Source of the DNA: Granulicella sibirica
GTDB lineage: Bacteria > Acidobacteriota > Terriglobia > Terriglobales > Acidobacteriaceae
Direction: 5' to 3'
NCBI RefSeq assembly: GCF_004115155.1
Contig: NZ_RDSM01000002.1
Span: forward strand, 1,116,001 to 1,180,000
DNA length: 64,000 nt
A model generated the notes under the pieces. It searched no databases. It saw only the letters and a list, made by a program, of their open reading frames with translations, and was not told the DNA's origin. Numbering within the stretch: position 1 is the stretch's first letter; every line of letters starts with the position of its first letter. Position numbers and translations under genes: made by a program. Below, piece after piece: positions 1-11,300 of this stretch.

Positions 1-1
1 C

Positions 2-892
2 GATAACGTCAAAGCTCCGACGAGTACCTATACCTACAGGATCCTCAACAACGCCGGCGCACAGACAGGAACGTACACCACGCCGATCTACACCGACAAC
101 GTCAACGATCCGCGTTACGGTGTTCTCAACCACATCTACAACGGCGGCCGTCTCTACTACGATGGCCTCGCGCTCACCGTGCATCGCCGCCAGTCGCGTT
201 ACACCGAGGCCTCGCTCGCCTACACATGGTCAAAGGCGATCGATCTCGGCCAGGGAGCTGGCGCAGACAACATCTACTACACCGATCCGCCGATCTCGGT
301 CTTCAACGGCAATCCGCGGTTTGAAAAAGGCCGTTCGCCACTCGATCAGCGCCATCGTCTCGTATTCAATGGTCTTGTCTCCGTCCCGAAGCACAGCTAC
401 GGATCTAAGCTGATGAACATCGCCGCAAACGGCTGGCAGTTCTCCGGTATCGAAACCTACGCGACGCCACAAGGTGTCGATCCGCAGGCTGTTATCAACG
501 GCCTGCCGTTCGCCAATCCCTACTCCACCTCTACGCTCGATGGCATCGGCATCGGGTTCGCAGCAACGCAGCGGGTTCCCTTCCTGCCACGCAGCAGCGT
601 CAACCTCGGCACGACGATCCGTACCGATGCCCGCCTGACAAAGGTCTTCGGGCTACCCAAAGAGCAGAGCGTGACCCTCAACTTCGAGGTCTTCAATGCC
701 TTCAACTACAGCACCATCACTTCCGTCCAGACGACGGCCGCGTTCGTCAACGCCGACGGCACTATTACACCGTATGACGCCAGCGGCGGCGGCCACATTC
801 TCGCAACCCCCGGTGTCGGCACGGCATCGGCAGGCTTCCCGGACGGCACAAACGCACGGCGTGCCCAGGTATCAGCTCGCTACACCTTCTAA
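2..892 (+). CDS. TonB-dependent receptor, C-terminal part (Oar-like), truncated by window start
   Basis: The reading frame is open from base 2 to the TAA at 890-892, so this is the 3' end of a gene that starts outside the window (about 296 residues visible). The chain is rich in alternating aromatic/polar strands and ends in Tyr-Thr-Phe, the terminal Phe typical of outer-membrane beta-barrels. Phrases such as YTWSKAID, RSPLDQRHRLVFNG and NFEVFNAFNYS match the C-terminal barrel of the carboxypeptidase-regulatory-domain TonB receptors (Oar type) that are numerous in Acidobacteria. These receptors move large ligands, probably glycans or siderophores, across the outer membrane. The plug and the N-terminal domain cannot be seen, and the ligand cannot be inferred. 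Confidence 0.85.
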   Translation, partial: DNVKAPTSTYTYRILNNAGAQTGTYTTPIYTDNVNDPRYGVLNHIYNGGRLYYDGLALTVHRRQSRYTEASLAYTWSKAIDLGQGAGADNIYYTDPPISVFNGNPRFEKGRSPLDQRHRLVFNGLVSVPKHSYGSKLMNIAANGWQFSGIETYATPQGVDPQAVINGLPFANPYSTSTLDGIGIGFAATQRVPFLPRSSVNLGTTIRTDARLTKVFGLPKEQSVTLNFEVFNAFNYSTITSVQTTAAFVNADGTITPYDASGGGHILATPGVGTASAGFPDGTNARRAQVSARYTF

Positions 893-922
893 TTCGATCG
901 AACGTTTTAAACTCCGCAAGAC

Positions 923-954
923 GAGGGCCTGGCAGCTTCCACTGCCAGGCCCTC
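923..954. terminator. Strong hairpin terminator between convergent genes
   Basis: A perfect 13-bp inverted repeat (GAGGGCCTGGCAG at 923-935 and its complement at 942-954) encloses a 6-base loop. It lies 30 bases after the receptor stop, and its distal arm touches the stop codon of the minus-strand gene that ends at 953. It probably ends transcription in both directions, although neither side has a long T run. Confidence 0.75.
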
Positions 955-1465
955 ACTTCTTCGGCATGAAGGCCACAACGACCCCGAAGGCCATCCACAC
1001 CACGCCCAAGGCATACGCAAGCTTCTCATCCAGCGCCAGCCAATCCCGGTAGACGTTGGCGGAGGACCGAGCCGCCTCGAGTCTCTTTCTCGCAGCGGCA
1101 ACCCGGTCATCTTCTGCCGCCGAAGCCAGCGCCTGCTGTTCTCTCAGGGTCGCCTGCAATTCTGACTGTTTCCTCTGATCCGCACTCAGTCGTCGTTCAG
1201 CCTCATCAACGCCGGTACCCTGAAGACGAGCGCTTTCGATCGCGACTTCGTCGTTTCGAACGTCAAAGCGGATCTTCTCAGCCTGTGACTCTGTCTTCAT
1301 CGCGTCCATCCGTACAGTCTCCTGCCAACTACGAATATCGTCGCGCGCCTTCGCGGAAGCCACTACGGCTTCCTGCAGGCCGTCCCTCGCCGCAAACCAG
1401 TTCACACCGAGTGGGCAGGATCCAATCAAAGCCGTCAAGCCCAACACCCAGGCCAGAATTTTCAT
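953..1465 (-). CDS. Small coiled-coil membrane protein of unknown function
   Basis: 170 residues if translation starts at the ATG at 1465; a longer GTG start at 1540 is open but would place a polar stretch before the hydrophobic segment. From the ATG start there is an N-terminal hydrophobic segment (ILAWVLGLTALIGSCPLGV). A charged, Ala/Arg/Glu/Gln-rich region of about 100 residues follows, likely coiled coil, then a second hydrophobic segment near the C-terminus (YALGVVWMAFGVVVAF) and a PKK end. The arrangement suggests an inner-membrane protein with both ends anchored and a helical middle. No family was recognised. It shares a terminator with the receptor gene and stands alone. Confidence 0.6.
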   Translation of the reverse strand: MKILAWVLGLTALIGSCPLGVNWFAARDGLQEAVVASAKARDDIRSWQETVRMDAMKTESQAEKIRFDVRNDEVAIESARLQGTGVDEAERRLSADQRKQSELQATLREQQALASAAEDDRVAAARKRLEAARSSANVYRDWLALDEKLAYALGVVWMAFGVVVAFMPKK

Positions 1466-1599
1466 GGTCGCAACAGAGTACCCCAGAAATGGAGGTCGAG
1501 ACGTCGGGTATGGCCGCCCCAAGAGAACGGAGGCAGCCACCCGGGCACGAGTCCTGAAATGCTGCGATGACTTGGAGGCAATAAGTGCCTTATTTGGGT

Positions 1600-1688
1600 T
1601 GGTGCCCGGAGGGGGACTTGAACCCCCACGGAGGGTTATCTCCTGCGGATTTTAAGTCCGCTGTGTCTGCCGATTTCACCATCCGGGC
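1600..1688 (-). tRNA. tRNA-Leu, anticodon UAA
   Basis: Read on the minus strand, the 7-bp acceptor stem GCCCGGA (1688-1682) pairs with TCCGGGC (1610-1604), followed by discriminator A and an encoded CCA (1602-1600). The anticodon stem GCGGA/TCCGC encloses loop CTTAAAA, giving anticodon TAA at 1654-1652. The T arm carries GGTTCAAGTCC. An extra paired variable arm (about 1631-1644) makes it a class II tRNA, as expected for leucine. It reads UUA, a rare codon in this GC-rich genome. Confidence 0.95.
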
Positions 1689-1707
1689 CCGTACTTCAGT
1701 CTACCTT

Positions 1708-4113
1708 CTAGTGCACAGGATAGAGCGCCCGGTACATCTCACGATTTCGCAGAATTGCCTGCACGTACTCCCGCGTCTCTGAATATGGAATCGACTCGAC
1801 GTACTCCGCGACATCCTTGTAGTCGTTCGTTGATAGCCAGCGGCGAACAGGCGTGTCGCCCGCGTTGTAGGCTGCCAACGCGTATTCCGCCTGGCCGCCG
1901 AAGCGATCCAGCACCTCGCGCAGATTAGTCGTCCCCAGCAGCAGATTCGTCGATGGATTGAAGAGCTGCCGGGCGTCAAACCCACGCAGACCATTTTTCT
2001 TCGCAGCGGCTTTCCCGACGGATGGGAGCAATTGCATCAGTCCGTAGGCGTTTGCCGGACTGATTGCTCCAGCATTAAACTCGGACTCCTGCCGGATCAG
2101 AGACGCGACGAGGTGTGGATCAAGTCCGTTCCTTTGTGAGTCAGCGACCAGGTCGCTCCAATACGGTTGCGGGAAGAGGAGCCGCCAATAAATCGAAGGA
2201 ACCTGGCTCATCGGGATCGAGAAGAACGAGATGCCGCTATGCTTCATCGACTGGAGCGCGCGCGTGTACTCGCCGAACGACGCGTAGATCTCCGCCTGCG
2301 CGAGCGCACCCCACTGCCCCGAGGTCGCACTCGCCTGGATCTCCGGACCGATGTACTCATTGAGCGCCGCATTGGCAAGCAGGCGAGCCTTGATTAAGTG
2401 CGGATCGTTCTCAGGCAACTCTCCCGTCAACTCCGGAACAGTTGGGGTCCTCACCGACGCGAGAGGCGCTGCCGCCGAAACGGTCACGGCCTTAGCCCCA
2501 ATCACGGCGAGCCTCTGCCGAGCGAGCACGGCGTAGTAGAAGTTCACATAGTTGGTCGTCAGTGATCGGTAATAGTTCGCCGCCTGGCCGAAGTCCCCAC
2601 CCTCATCCTCGTAGAGCCGCCCTCGCCAATACAACGCGCTAGGGGCCTCGATTCCTGCTGGATACATCGTGATCTGCTCATCCATCAACCGAGCCGCATC
2701 GGTATAGCGACGCAACCGGTAGCTCATCCATGCCGCCCGCCAATGAGCTGATGGCGCGTAAGTACTCTTCGGGAACAGACGCACCAGCGTCTGGTAGTTC
2801 GAGATCGCCTCCACCTGCTCGTGCTTCAGCAGGTGCATATTCCCGCCCGAATAGAGACCCTCTTCGGTCCACCGGCTCGCGGGGAACCGGCTCACCAACT
2901 CGGCTACCTGCCGATCGTTTCCCGTCACGTCATTCTCGTTACGAGCAAGCTCTGAAAGCAGATATAGCTTGAGCGCCGCGCTGTCATCATCCGTCTGCGG
3001 AAGCTTCTCCACGTCGTGACGGCTCAGGCGCTTCAGCTTCAAGTCGCAAACCGCAGCGTAGATCTCCAGTGCATCCTTGTCCCCCTGGCTCAGCCCTGGA
3101 TCATTCTTTTCAAGTGCGTGATACTCCTGGCTTGCCTCTCCGTAGCGCTTTGCGTTGTAGAGCGCGTCCGCATGGATCTTTCGTTCGCCCGCAGTCAATG
3201 GCACATTCATGGCAGCAAGCTGGGTTCTGGCTTGTGACGCTTCAGCGGTCAGAGGCTGGCTCAGAAAGATGGTGCGAAAGACCGGCGTCGCACGAGCGGT
3301 ATCGCCGTTCATCTGGTACGCGCGCCCGAGCGCATAGCGAAAGTCGGAGTGAACGGACTGCGGAGAACCATCAATCGGCGTGAGTACATTCAACGCGCCC
3401 TGGGGGTTGTTCTGCTGAAGATACAGATTGGCCAGAAGAACCGGGGCATTTGCCACGAAGATGCTTCCCGGATGCCTCTCGTCGAAGTGATCAAGCAGTC
3501 CATAGGCATCGGCTCCATGCCCGGCGGCGAGCGCGGCCTGCGCTCCCAGATAATCCGCATAATCGCTCAGCGCGTCGCCACTCGCACCCGCCTGCCGGTA
3601 CGTGTTGGCAGCCTCTGGATATCGCTTATCGAGCATGTATGCATGGCCCAGAGCGAGAAACGCCGTCGCCGCCCCGTCGCCCGGATGCCCCTTTGCGTAG
3701 CTCGAGACCCCGTCGTAGGCGGCAGCCGATCGAGTCGACGCAAGTTGCTGCGCCATCGGACGAAGCTGCGACGAGGCCAGAAACGCGCTCGTCAGACGAA
3801 TACTCTGCGCGGTGGCCACCGGCGCGGCGACAGGGTCTGCATGTCCAGCCAACCGTGGATGCTTGGTCGCCACACTCTTCCCTCCCTTCGTTGCGTGTTC
3901 TTTGGCGCCCGCCTTCGTAGGGCCTTTCTTTGGAGTTGAGGTCTTAGTTCCTGTCTTTGCCGTCTTCGCCTTGGAATGGGCGTGCACCGGTTTCTTGACC
4001 TCGGTGATTCCCATTGCCGGAAACGCCAGAAAAGAGATCAGCAGGGCCCCCGCCCGCATCCCAAGCCAACTTCCCAACCCAATCCTCTGCTTTCCAGCAC
4101 ACTGCATGATCAT
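1708..4113 (-). CDS. slt: Soluble lytic murein transglycosylase (GH23) with long helical-repeat region
   Basis: 801 residues from the ATG at 4113; an in-frame GTG at 4167 would add 18 polar residues before the signal peptide, and another ATG lies at 4107. A basic N-terminus and hydrophobic segment (ALLISFLAFPAMG) form an export signal. A Lys/Thr/Ala-rich linker and about 450 residues of TPR-like helical repeats follow. The C-terminal GH23 domain carries the catalytic glutamate about residue 676 in LIRQESEFN, then AYGLMQLLP and AAYNAG, the hallmarks of Slt-type enzymes. It cleaves the MurNAc-GlcNAc bond in peptidoglycan to form 1,6-anhydro-muropeptides in the periplasm. The gene is divergent from the sigma factor at 4333 and looks monocistronic. 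Confidence 0.9.
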   Translation of the reverse strand: MIMQCAGKQRIGLGSWLGMRAGALLISFLAFPAMGITEVKKPVHAHSKAKTAKTGTKTSTPKKGPTKAGAKEHATKGGKSVATKHPRLAGHADPVAAPVATAQSIRLTSAFLASSQLRPMAQQLASTRSAAAYDGVSSYAKGHPGDGAATAFLALGHAYMLDKRYPEAANTYRQAGASGDALSDYADYLGAQAALAAGHGADAYGLLDHFDERHPGSIFVANAPVLLANLYLQQNNPQGALNVLTPIDGSPQSVHSDFRYALGRAYQMNGDTARATPVFRTIFLSQPLTAEASQARTQLAAMNVPLTAGERKIHADALYNAKRYGEASQEYHALEKNDPGLSQGDKDALEIYAAVCDLKLKRLSRHDVEKLPQTDDDSAALKLYLLSELARNENDVTGNDRQVAELVSRFPASRWTEEGLYSGGNMHLLKHEQVEAISNYQTLVRLFPKSTYAPSAHWRAAWMSYRLRRYTDAARLMDEQITMYPAGIEAPSALYWRGRLYEDEGGDFGQAANYYRSLTTNYVNFYYAVLARQRLAVIGAKAVTVSAAAPLASVRTPTVPELTGELPENDPHLIKARLLANAALNEYIGPEIQASATSGQWGALAQAEIYASFGEYTRALQSMKHSGISFFSIPMSQVPSIYWRLLFPQPYWSDLVADSQRNGLDPHLVASLIRQESEFNAGAISPANAYGLMQLLPSVGKAAAKKNGLRGFDARQLFNPSTNLLLGTTNLREVLDRFGGQAEYALAAYNAGDTPVRRWLSTNDYKDVAEYVESIPYSETREYVQAILRNREMYRALYPVH

Positions 4114-4332
4114 GACTCTAGCTGTTCTTATCGCACCGTGCGTCAACGGAACCCGTGCACGAACCACAACGGATACGCAATCCGCACGCGCATTGTCCCA
4201 GCCTACACCGGCGTTACCGTTTCGGAGCCTCCCGCGTTGCCCTAGAAGCGGTAGCCATTTAGTATGGCCTTTGAGCGATGTAATCGGTTCGGCTTTCCAG
4301 CCGCTCTCGCCAGATCCCTCTCAGTGCCACTC

Positions 4333-4980
4333 ATGTCAGCAGCCTCGCCCACCATTCCGGTAGATACGCTCGTCCCGGTAGAGATTCATCCGGACGTCGC
4401 CCTCGTTGCGCGCGCCAAAGAAGGCGACACCGCAGCCTTCGAGCAACTCGTCCGCCAGTACGACCGTCAGGTCTTCCGCGTCGCCCAGCACATCACCCAG
4501 AACCGCGAAGACGCTGAAGACATCACGCAGGATGCCTTCCTCAAAGCCTACGAGAAGCTCGACCAGTTCCAAGGGAACTCCAAGTTTTCCACATGGCTCG
4601 TCCGCATCGCCGTAAACGAGAGCCTGATGCGCCTGCGCAAGCGTAAGACGAGCAAGACCGTCTCAATGGACGAAAATGTTCAGACCGATGAGGGTTCCAT
4701 CCCGCGCGACTTTGCCGATTGGAGCCCAAATCCGGAGCAGCAATTCGGGACTTCCGAGCTCGGTGACATCCTCCGGAAGACAATTCAGGGGTTACCGCCA
4801 GGTTTTCGAACCGTTTTCACTCTCCGCGACATCGAAAACCTGTCGACCGAAGAGACCGCCGAAGCCCTTGGCCTCAGCGTTCCCGCCGTCAAGTCGAGAC
4901 TTCTGAGAGCGCGTTTACAATTACGCGAACGTCTCAGCCGTTATTTCCGGCAGACTAAGACCGAGGGCCCCAAGCCGTGA
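4333..4980 (+). CDS. ECF-type RNA polymerase sigma factor
   Basis: 215 residues from the ATG at 4333; an upstream in-frame ATG at 4264 would add 23 residues unlike family N-termini. Region 2 is clear (FEQLVRQYDRQVFRVA, then AEDITQDAFLKAYEKL and FSTWLVRIAVNESL). Region 4 is the helix-turn-helix around LSTEETAEALGLSVPAVKSRL. A linker of about 40 residues separates them. It directs core RNA polymerase to a stress- or envelope-type regulon. The next gene overlaps by four bases and encodes a zinc-type anti-sigma factor, so the two form a regulatory pair. The large Ig-like lipoprotein that follows is on the opposite strand; whether it is a target is unknown. Confidence 0.9.
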   Translation: MSAASPTIPVDTLVPVEIHPDVALVARAKEGDTAAFEQLVRQYDRQVFRVAQHITQNREDAEDITQDAFLKAYEKLDQFQGNSKFSTWLVRIAVNESLMRLRKRKTSKTVSMDENVQTDEGSIPRDFADWSPNPEQQFGTSELGDILRKTIQGLPPGFRTVFTLRDIENLSTEETAEALGLSVPAVKSRLLRARLQLRERLSRYFRQTKTEGPKP

Positions 4981-5219
4981 CCTGCACTGATTTTCTCAGC
5001 CAGCTTACCGACTACTTCGACGGACAGATTGATGCCGAGCTCCTCGCGGAAGTGCAAGGACACATCGCCGAGTGCCATCACTGTCATGTAGTCCTCGACA
5101 CGACCAAGCAGACGATCGAAGTGTATCGGGATAACGAGATCTACGACTTCTCTCCCGAACTGCAGAGCCGCCTGCACGCCACGATCATGTCTCGCTGTCG
5201 CGAAGTAAAAGTTCGATAA
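4977..5219 (+). CDS. Short soluble zinc-binding anti-sigma factor
   Basis: 80 residues. The GTG start at 4977 overlaps the sigma-factor TGA stop (GTGA), indicating translational coupling. The zinc-binding anti-sigma signature Hx3Cx2C is present as H29, C33 and C36 (HIAECHHC), after a Cys-rich start (MTCTDFLSQLTDYFDG). There is no membrane segment, so this is a cytosolic anti-sigma of the ChrR/RsrA-like size class that would bind and hold the ECF factor encoded just upstream. Release by oxidation or metal change is a reasonable guess from the family but is not shown by the sequence. Confidence 0.85.
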   Translation: MTCTDFLSQLTDYFDGQIDAELLAEVQGHIAECHHCHVVLDTTKQTIEVYRDNEIYDFSPELQSRLHATIMSRCREVKVR

Positions 5220-5286
5220 GGCGCTCGGCCCCCTTCCTCCACGAGGAAAGAATCTGAACGAGGAGTTCTTTCGGCCAGAATCTTTA

Positions 5287-5324
5287 AGCCCGGACCCCAG
5301 CCCTCTTCGGCTAGGATCCGGGCT
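5287..5324. terminator. Hairpin terminator between anti-sigma gene and giant Ig-like gene
   Basis: A long imperfect hairpin has outer arms AGCCCGGA (5287-5294) and TCCGGGCT (5317-5324), an inner AGCC/GGCT pair and a short loop around CTCTTC. CAACTTTTTA follows on the plus strand, giving a T run for the plus-strand operon. The minus-strand gene ends eight bases away at 5332, so the hairpin can serve both. Confidence 0.75.
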
Positions 5325-5331
5325 CAACTTT

Positions 5332-8300
5332 TTACAGCACTGACACCACAAGGACGTTGGTCGATCCGGAGATAGCGCCGGACGTCGCCGTCACTGTGCC
5401 CAGGCCGACTCCGATTGGAGAGAACGTCCCGGTCTGTGTGATCGATCCGACCACGATCCCGGTAATCGCCCAGTGCACGCTGTTCGTGATGTTCTGCATG
5501 CTTCCATCGCTGTACTGTCCCGTTGCGGTGTACTGCACGCTATTTTGAAGCAGATTGACGACCGGCTGATTCGCCGGAGTAACGACGATCGATTGCAGAA
5601 CCGCGCTCGTGATCGTTACCGAGACGCTGCCAGTCACCGCTCCCTTCGTCGCCTTCGCCAGGAACGACCCGGTCGTAACACCAGTCGCTACACCGGTCGA
5701 GCTGACGACGCCGACAGCCGGTGTCTGCGAGGACCACGTCACCATCGAAGTGATGTCCTGCGTAGTCCCGTCCGTGTAGGTCCCGATCGCCTGCATCTGC
5801 TGCGACAGGCCAAGCGGAATGCTGGTACCCACCGGCAGGACCGCGATGCTCTGGAGCGCCGCCGCCGTGACCGTCGCCGGAACAGATTGGCTGATACCGT
5901 TGAGTGCAGCCGCGACCGTGGACGAGCCCGTCGCGACGCTGGTCAGCAGCCCCGTACTGCTGATCGTCGCCACAGAAGGTGCAGACGAGGTCCACTGCAC
6001 CTGGGAGCTGATGTTGGCCGTACTGCCGTCGGTGTACGTTCCCGTCGCGGTCAATTGTGTGTGCAGACCAAGCGCAAGGCTCGGCGCCGCGGGCGTAATG
6101 GCGATAGAGCTGAGCACCGCCGCTGTCACCGTCACCGGTACCGCAGCCGATACCCCCTGAACCGTGGCCGTAACAGTCGTCGACCCAGCCGATACGCCCT
6201 GAACGACTCCACTTCCACTCACCGCCGCAGTCGAAGGGCTCGCGCTTGTGAAGGTGGTCGAGACCGTCAGGTTCGCCGTGCTTCCGTCGGTATAGACGCC
6301 GGTCACAGTAAGCGCCTGCGTCGTTCCTGCAGGAAGTGAGATCGACTCCGGCCTGATCGTCAGTGAACTAAGCTGCGCAGGCTGAATCGTAACCGTAGCC
6401 GACCCGGTCACTCCACCGGAGGTGGCCTGCACCGTGATCGTTCCCGCCGCACTCGACGTCAGGAAGCCCTTGCTCGCGCCCGAGTCGCCGACCGTCGCTT
6501 TGGCCGGGTTCGAAACACTCCAGTGCGCCGAGGCCGTGATCGTTTGCTGCGTGCTGTCGCTCAAGGTCGCGGTCGCGGCAAACTGCTGCGTCTGCCCGGC
6601 AGCGAGGGTCACGGATACCGGACTCACGGAGATCGATGTCACCACCGCGCTTGTTCCCGTGACCATGACCGTACCGTTAGCACCTCCGCTGGCAGCCGTA
6701 ATCGTGGCGTTACCGGCCTGCGCTTGGATCACATTCCCCGTAGAGCTGACCGAGGCCGTCGCCGGAGCCGAACTGCTCCAGGTCGCGGTGTTCGTTAGAT
6801 CTTCCGTGCTTCCGTCCGAGAACGTTCCGGTAGCCGTAAGCTGCTGACTTGTACCAGCCGCGAGACTGACCGGAGAAGGCGTGATCGCAATCGAGGTCAG
6901 CACCGCATTGCTGATAGTCGCGGTCAGCGTAGCCGAGGCAGACCCAAGTGTCGCCGTGATCGTCGCCATGCCCGCTCCCGCCGCGGTCAACTTCCCATTC
7001 ACATCGACGGTGGCCACACCCGCATTCGACGTCGAGTAGGTCGCGCTCGTGGTCACATCCTGCGAGCTGCCATCGGTGAAGGTCGCCGTCGCCATGAGCT
7101 GCTGCACCCCACCAGCCGCCAGAGACACCGAAGACGGCGTAAGCTGCACGCTGACCACGGTCGCCGCGGTGACGTTCAGGGCAGCCGTGTTGCTCACCGT
7201 GCCCGATTGCGCCATGATCGTCGAAGAACCAACGCTCGTCGTCGAAGCCAGACCGGAAGCGCTGATCGTAGCCGCCGCCGTATTGCTCGAGGACCACGTG
7301 ACCGACGTCGTCAGATCCTGCGTCGAGCCATCGCTTAGGGTTCCAACCGCGCGATACTGCTGCCCGGTACCAGCCGCCACACTCACCGAGGCTGGCGTCA
7401 CGGCAAGCGACACAAGCGTAGCCGGGCTGACCGTCAGAGTCACCATCGTACTCTGCCCGAGGTAGGTGGCCGTGATTTGCGTGTTCCCCGCCCCGGTTCC
7501 CATAGCCGAGCCGCTGCTGTTGATGCTCGCCACGGAACCGGCCGACGAAGACCAGGTGACCTGTGTCGTAAGGTTCTGCGTGGAGGCATCCGAGTACGTT
7601 CCCGTGGCCGTGAACTGCTGTGCTGTCCCCTTCGCAATCGAAGCCGAAGCCGGCGTGATCGCGAGACTCACCAGCGTTACCGGGGCAGTCGTGACCGTAA
7701 GTCCGGTCGAACCGCTGATCAATCCCGAGGTAGCCTGAATCGTCGTCGTCCCGACGGCGATCCCCGTAGCCAGCCCAGCGGCGTTGATCGTGGCAGCGGC
7801 AGGCGTCGAACTCGACCAGGTCACCGATCCCGTCACGTCAGCCGTGCTCGTATCGGAGTACGTGCCAGTCGCATGGAACTGTAGATTCGTGGTCGCCGCA
7901 ACGCTTCCGTTCGCAGGGGTCACCGCGACCGACAGAAGCGTCGGCGCAAAGACCAGCGTCACCGTAAGCACTGTGGAACTCGAGAAACTCCCGGATACCG
8001 CTTGAATCGTTGTTGTCCCGGGCGCAAGCGCCTGAGCAAGCCCACTCGCGTTGACGGTGGCGACGGTCGTATTGCTGGAACTCCATGTACTTGTTCCGGT
8101 AACATCCGCCGTCGTTCCGTCGGTGTAGGTCGCCGTCGCAGTGAACTGTTGGCTCGCGATGCTCGTGATACTCGGATTACGAGGCGACACGGAGATCGAA
8201 GCCACCACCGCCGGAGTCACCGACACGCTCGGTGTCGTGGCGCTCCGACCCTGGTAGGTAGCCGTCAACTGCGCGGAGCCAACACCCGCACCCGTCGCCA

Positions 8301-11300
8301 GCCCATGGCTATCGACCGTGATCGCCGAAGCGTTCGAGGTCGTCCAGGTCGCCGACGAGGAGAGATTCTGCGTCGTTCCGTCCGAGTAGGTTCCGGTCGC
8401 GGTGAACTGCTGCGTGGTCCCCTTCGCAAAGGATGCGGGAGTCCCCGGCGTAATCGCAATCGAGACAAGGGTAGCGGTCGTCACATTCACCGTGAACGTG
8501 CTCGTCATCCCACCGGCCGTAACCGTCACCACGCTCGTGCCCGGAGCGACGCCGCTCACCAGGCCCGTCGCGCTGACCGTGGCCACCGTCGGGTCGGAAG
8601 AGCTATAGGTAGCGCTCCCGGAAAGATCCTGCGTGCTTCCATCCGAGAAGTTTCCCGTCGTCGTCACCTGCGCCGTTGTTCCCGCCGCGACACTCGGAGT
8701 TGCCGGGCTGAACGCGATCGAGACCAGCGTCGCCGGTGTCACAGTAAAGCTACTCGTGGACGCAGTCTGTCCCTGATAACTCGCCGTGAGTTGCGCTGCA
8801 CCCGTCCCCTCTCCAGTCGCCAGGCCGTTCGCGTTGATCGCAACGATGGCCCCGTTCGAGCTCGTCCAGGCCACGTTTGTCGATAGGTTCTGCGTCGACC
8901 CGTCGCTGAAGGTTCCCGTCGCGGTGAACTGCCGTGTGGTGCCCTTCGCAACCTGGGCATTCGCCGGGGAGATCGCAAGGCTGGTCAACGTCGCCGCTGT
9001 AATCGACACCGTTCCACTCGTAGCCGTCACGCCGTTCAGCATTGCGGAGACCGATCCGCTTCCCGTCCCGTCGCTGTCCGCAAGACCGTTCTGATCGATA
9101 GTCAGAATCTGCGGGTTGCTCGACGTCCAGGTCGCCTGCGTGGTCACATCCTGCGTCGTCCCATCCGAGAAGGTCGCAATCGCCGTGAACTGTGCAGTCG
9201 TACCATTCGCAAGGCTCGGGCTCGCCGGAGTGATCGCGATCGAGACGAGCGTCGCCGGCGTCACGGTGACCGACGGCGTCGTAACACTCTGCCCATCCAC
9301 CGTAGCCGTAATCTGGCTTGAGCCCGGCGCGACCCCGCGCGCGACCCCGCTCGCCGACACATCAAGAATCGAGACATTTGAACTCGCGAAGGTAGCAAGG
9401 TCGGTGAGATCGTGCGTCGATCCGTCCGAGAACGTGCCGATGACCTCGAACTGCTGGCTCGTTCCCGCCGCAAAGCTCGGACTCCCCGGAACGATGGAGA
9501 TCGAAGTCAGCGAAGCCGGCGTTACCTGCACAGCGGCCGTTGTCGCGCTCTGCCCCATATAGGTCGCAGTGAACTGAACGGCTCCGGGGGCCACTCCGAC
9601 CGCAAGCCCTGTCGAGGAGATAAAGGCTACGCCTGACGCCGAACTGCTCCAGGTGGCCGATGAGCTCAGATCCTGCGTGCTTCCGTCCGAGAACGTACCC
9701 TTAAGGGTGAACTGCTGCGTCACTCCTGCCGCAAAGCTCGCTCCGCTCGGGCTGATAGCCACCGAAGTAAGCACAGCGGCGGTCACATGGACCACCCCGC
9801 TATACTGCACGGTGCCCATCTGAGCCTCGATATCCACTAGCGCTGGCAGCAGGCCGGTCACAAGTCCCGTGCTGCTGACCGTCGCGTTCGCCGTATTCGC
9901 CGATGTCCACGTAACCGTCGCCGAGAGGTCCTTGCTGCTTCCATCCGAGTAGGTGCCAATCGCGGTCAACTGCTCCGTCGTTCCCGTAGCAACATGGCTG
10001 CTTGTCGGCTTGACCACGATCGAGTTCAGCGTGGGATTACCAGAGCCTATCGGCTGCACCGTCACCGTGTCGGTCGAGACAGTCGAACCCAATTGAGCCG
10101 TGATGGTCGCCGTCGCGATGGTAGCGGTCGTATGAGCCGTGGCAAGACCAGAGCTATCGATGCTCAACAGGGCAGCGTTGCTCGAACTCCAGGAAACGGT
10201 GTTCGAGATATCCTGCGTCGTCCCATCGGTATAGGTCGCGGTCGCGGTAAACTGCTGCGTCCCTCCCGCCGTTAAGCTCGGAGACGGTGGGGTGATCGCA
10301 ATCGACGCCACCGCCGCAGGAGTCACCTGGAAAGTAGACGTAGTCGCGGTCTGCCCCTGATAGGTAGCCGTCAAGTGCGCCGAACCAACACCCGTCGCGG
10401 TCGCCAGCCCATTCATGTCGACGGTGAATACTGTTGGATCTGAACTGATCCATACCACTCCAGTCGAAAGGGTCTGCGTCGACCCATCGGAGAAAGTTCC
10501 GGTAGCGGCGAACTGCTGCGTCGTCCCTTTGGCAAAGGCAGCCGGGCTGGAAGGAGCGATTGCAACCGAAACCAGGGTCACGACCCTTGCTGTTGCCGTG
10601 AACGTGCTCGTTACACCATCGACCTGCACGGTAATCGTACTTGTCCCCGAACTCACTCCAGAGATGAGTCCCGTCGGGCTCACGGTGACCGCCGTTGGAT
10701 TCGAAGAGCTATAGGCCGAGATGCTTGAGAGATCCTGCGTGCTCCCATCCGAGAACGTTCCGGTCACCGTAACCTGCGTGGTGCTTCCCACCGCAACGGT
10801 CGGGTTCGCAGGACTAAACGCCACCGAAACAAGCGTCGCCGGCGTAACCAAGAACGCCGTCGTCGACGCGCTCATACCCTGGTAGCTCGCCGTGACCTGC
10901 GCCGAGCCCACGCCCGTGCCCGTAGCCAGGCCGGCAGCGTTGATCATGACGACGCCGCCGTTCGAACTCGTCCAGGTCACGCTTGTCGAAAGGTTCTGTC
11001 TCGTACCATCGGCGAAGGTCCCGGTCGCGGTAAACTGCTGCGTCGTTCCCTTCGCAATCTGCACAGTCGTCGGAGAGATGGTCAGATTCGTCAGCGTGGT
11101 CGAGGTCACCGTGACCGCTCCGGTAGTGCCTGTCACCCCGTTGAACGTCGCCGTAACCTGCGCGCTCCCCACACCACGAGCAGTCGCCAGACCGTTCGTA
11201 TCGATGGTCAATACTTGCGGATTGTTCGAGGTCCAAAGGGTCTGCGTGCTGAGGTCTTGCGTGGAACCGTCCGAAAAAGTTCCAGTCGCAGTGAATTGCA

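Noticed and set aside
5473..6339. Long plus-strand Arg-rich open frames through the giant Ig-like gene
   Set aside because: They are antisense shadows of a GC-rich repetitive gene; composition is Arg/Pro-rich, with no domains and no ribosome sites.
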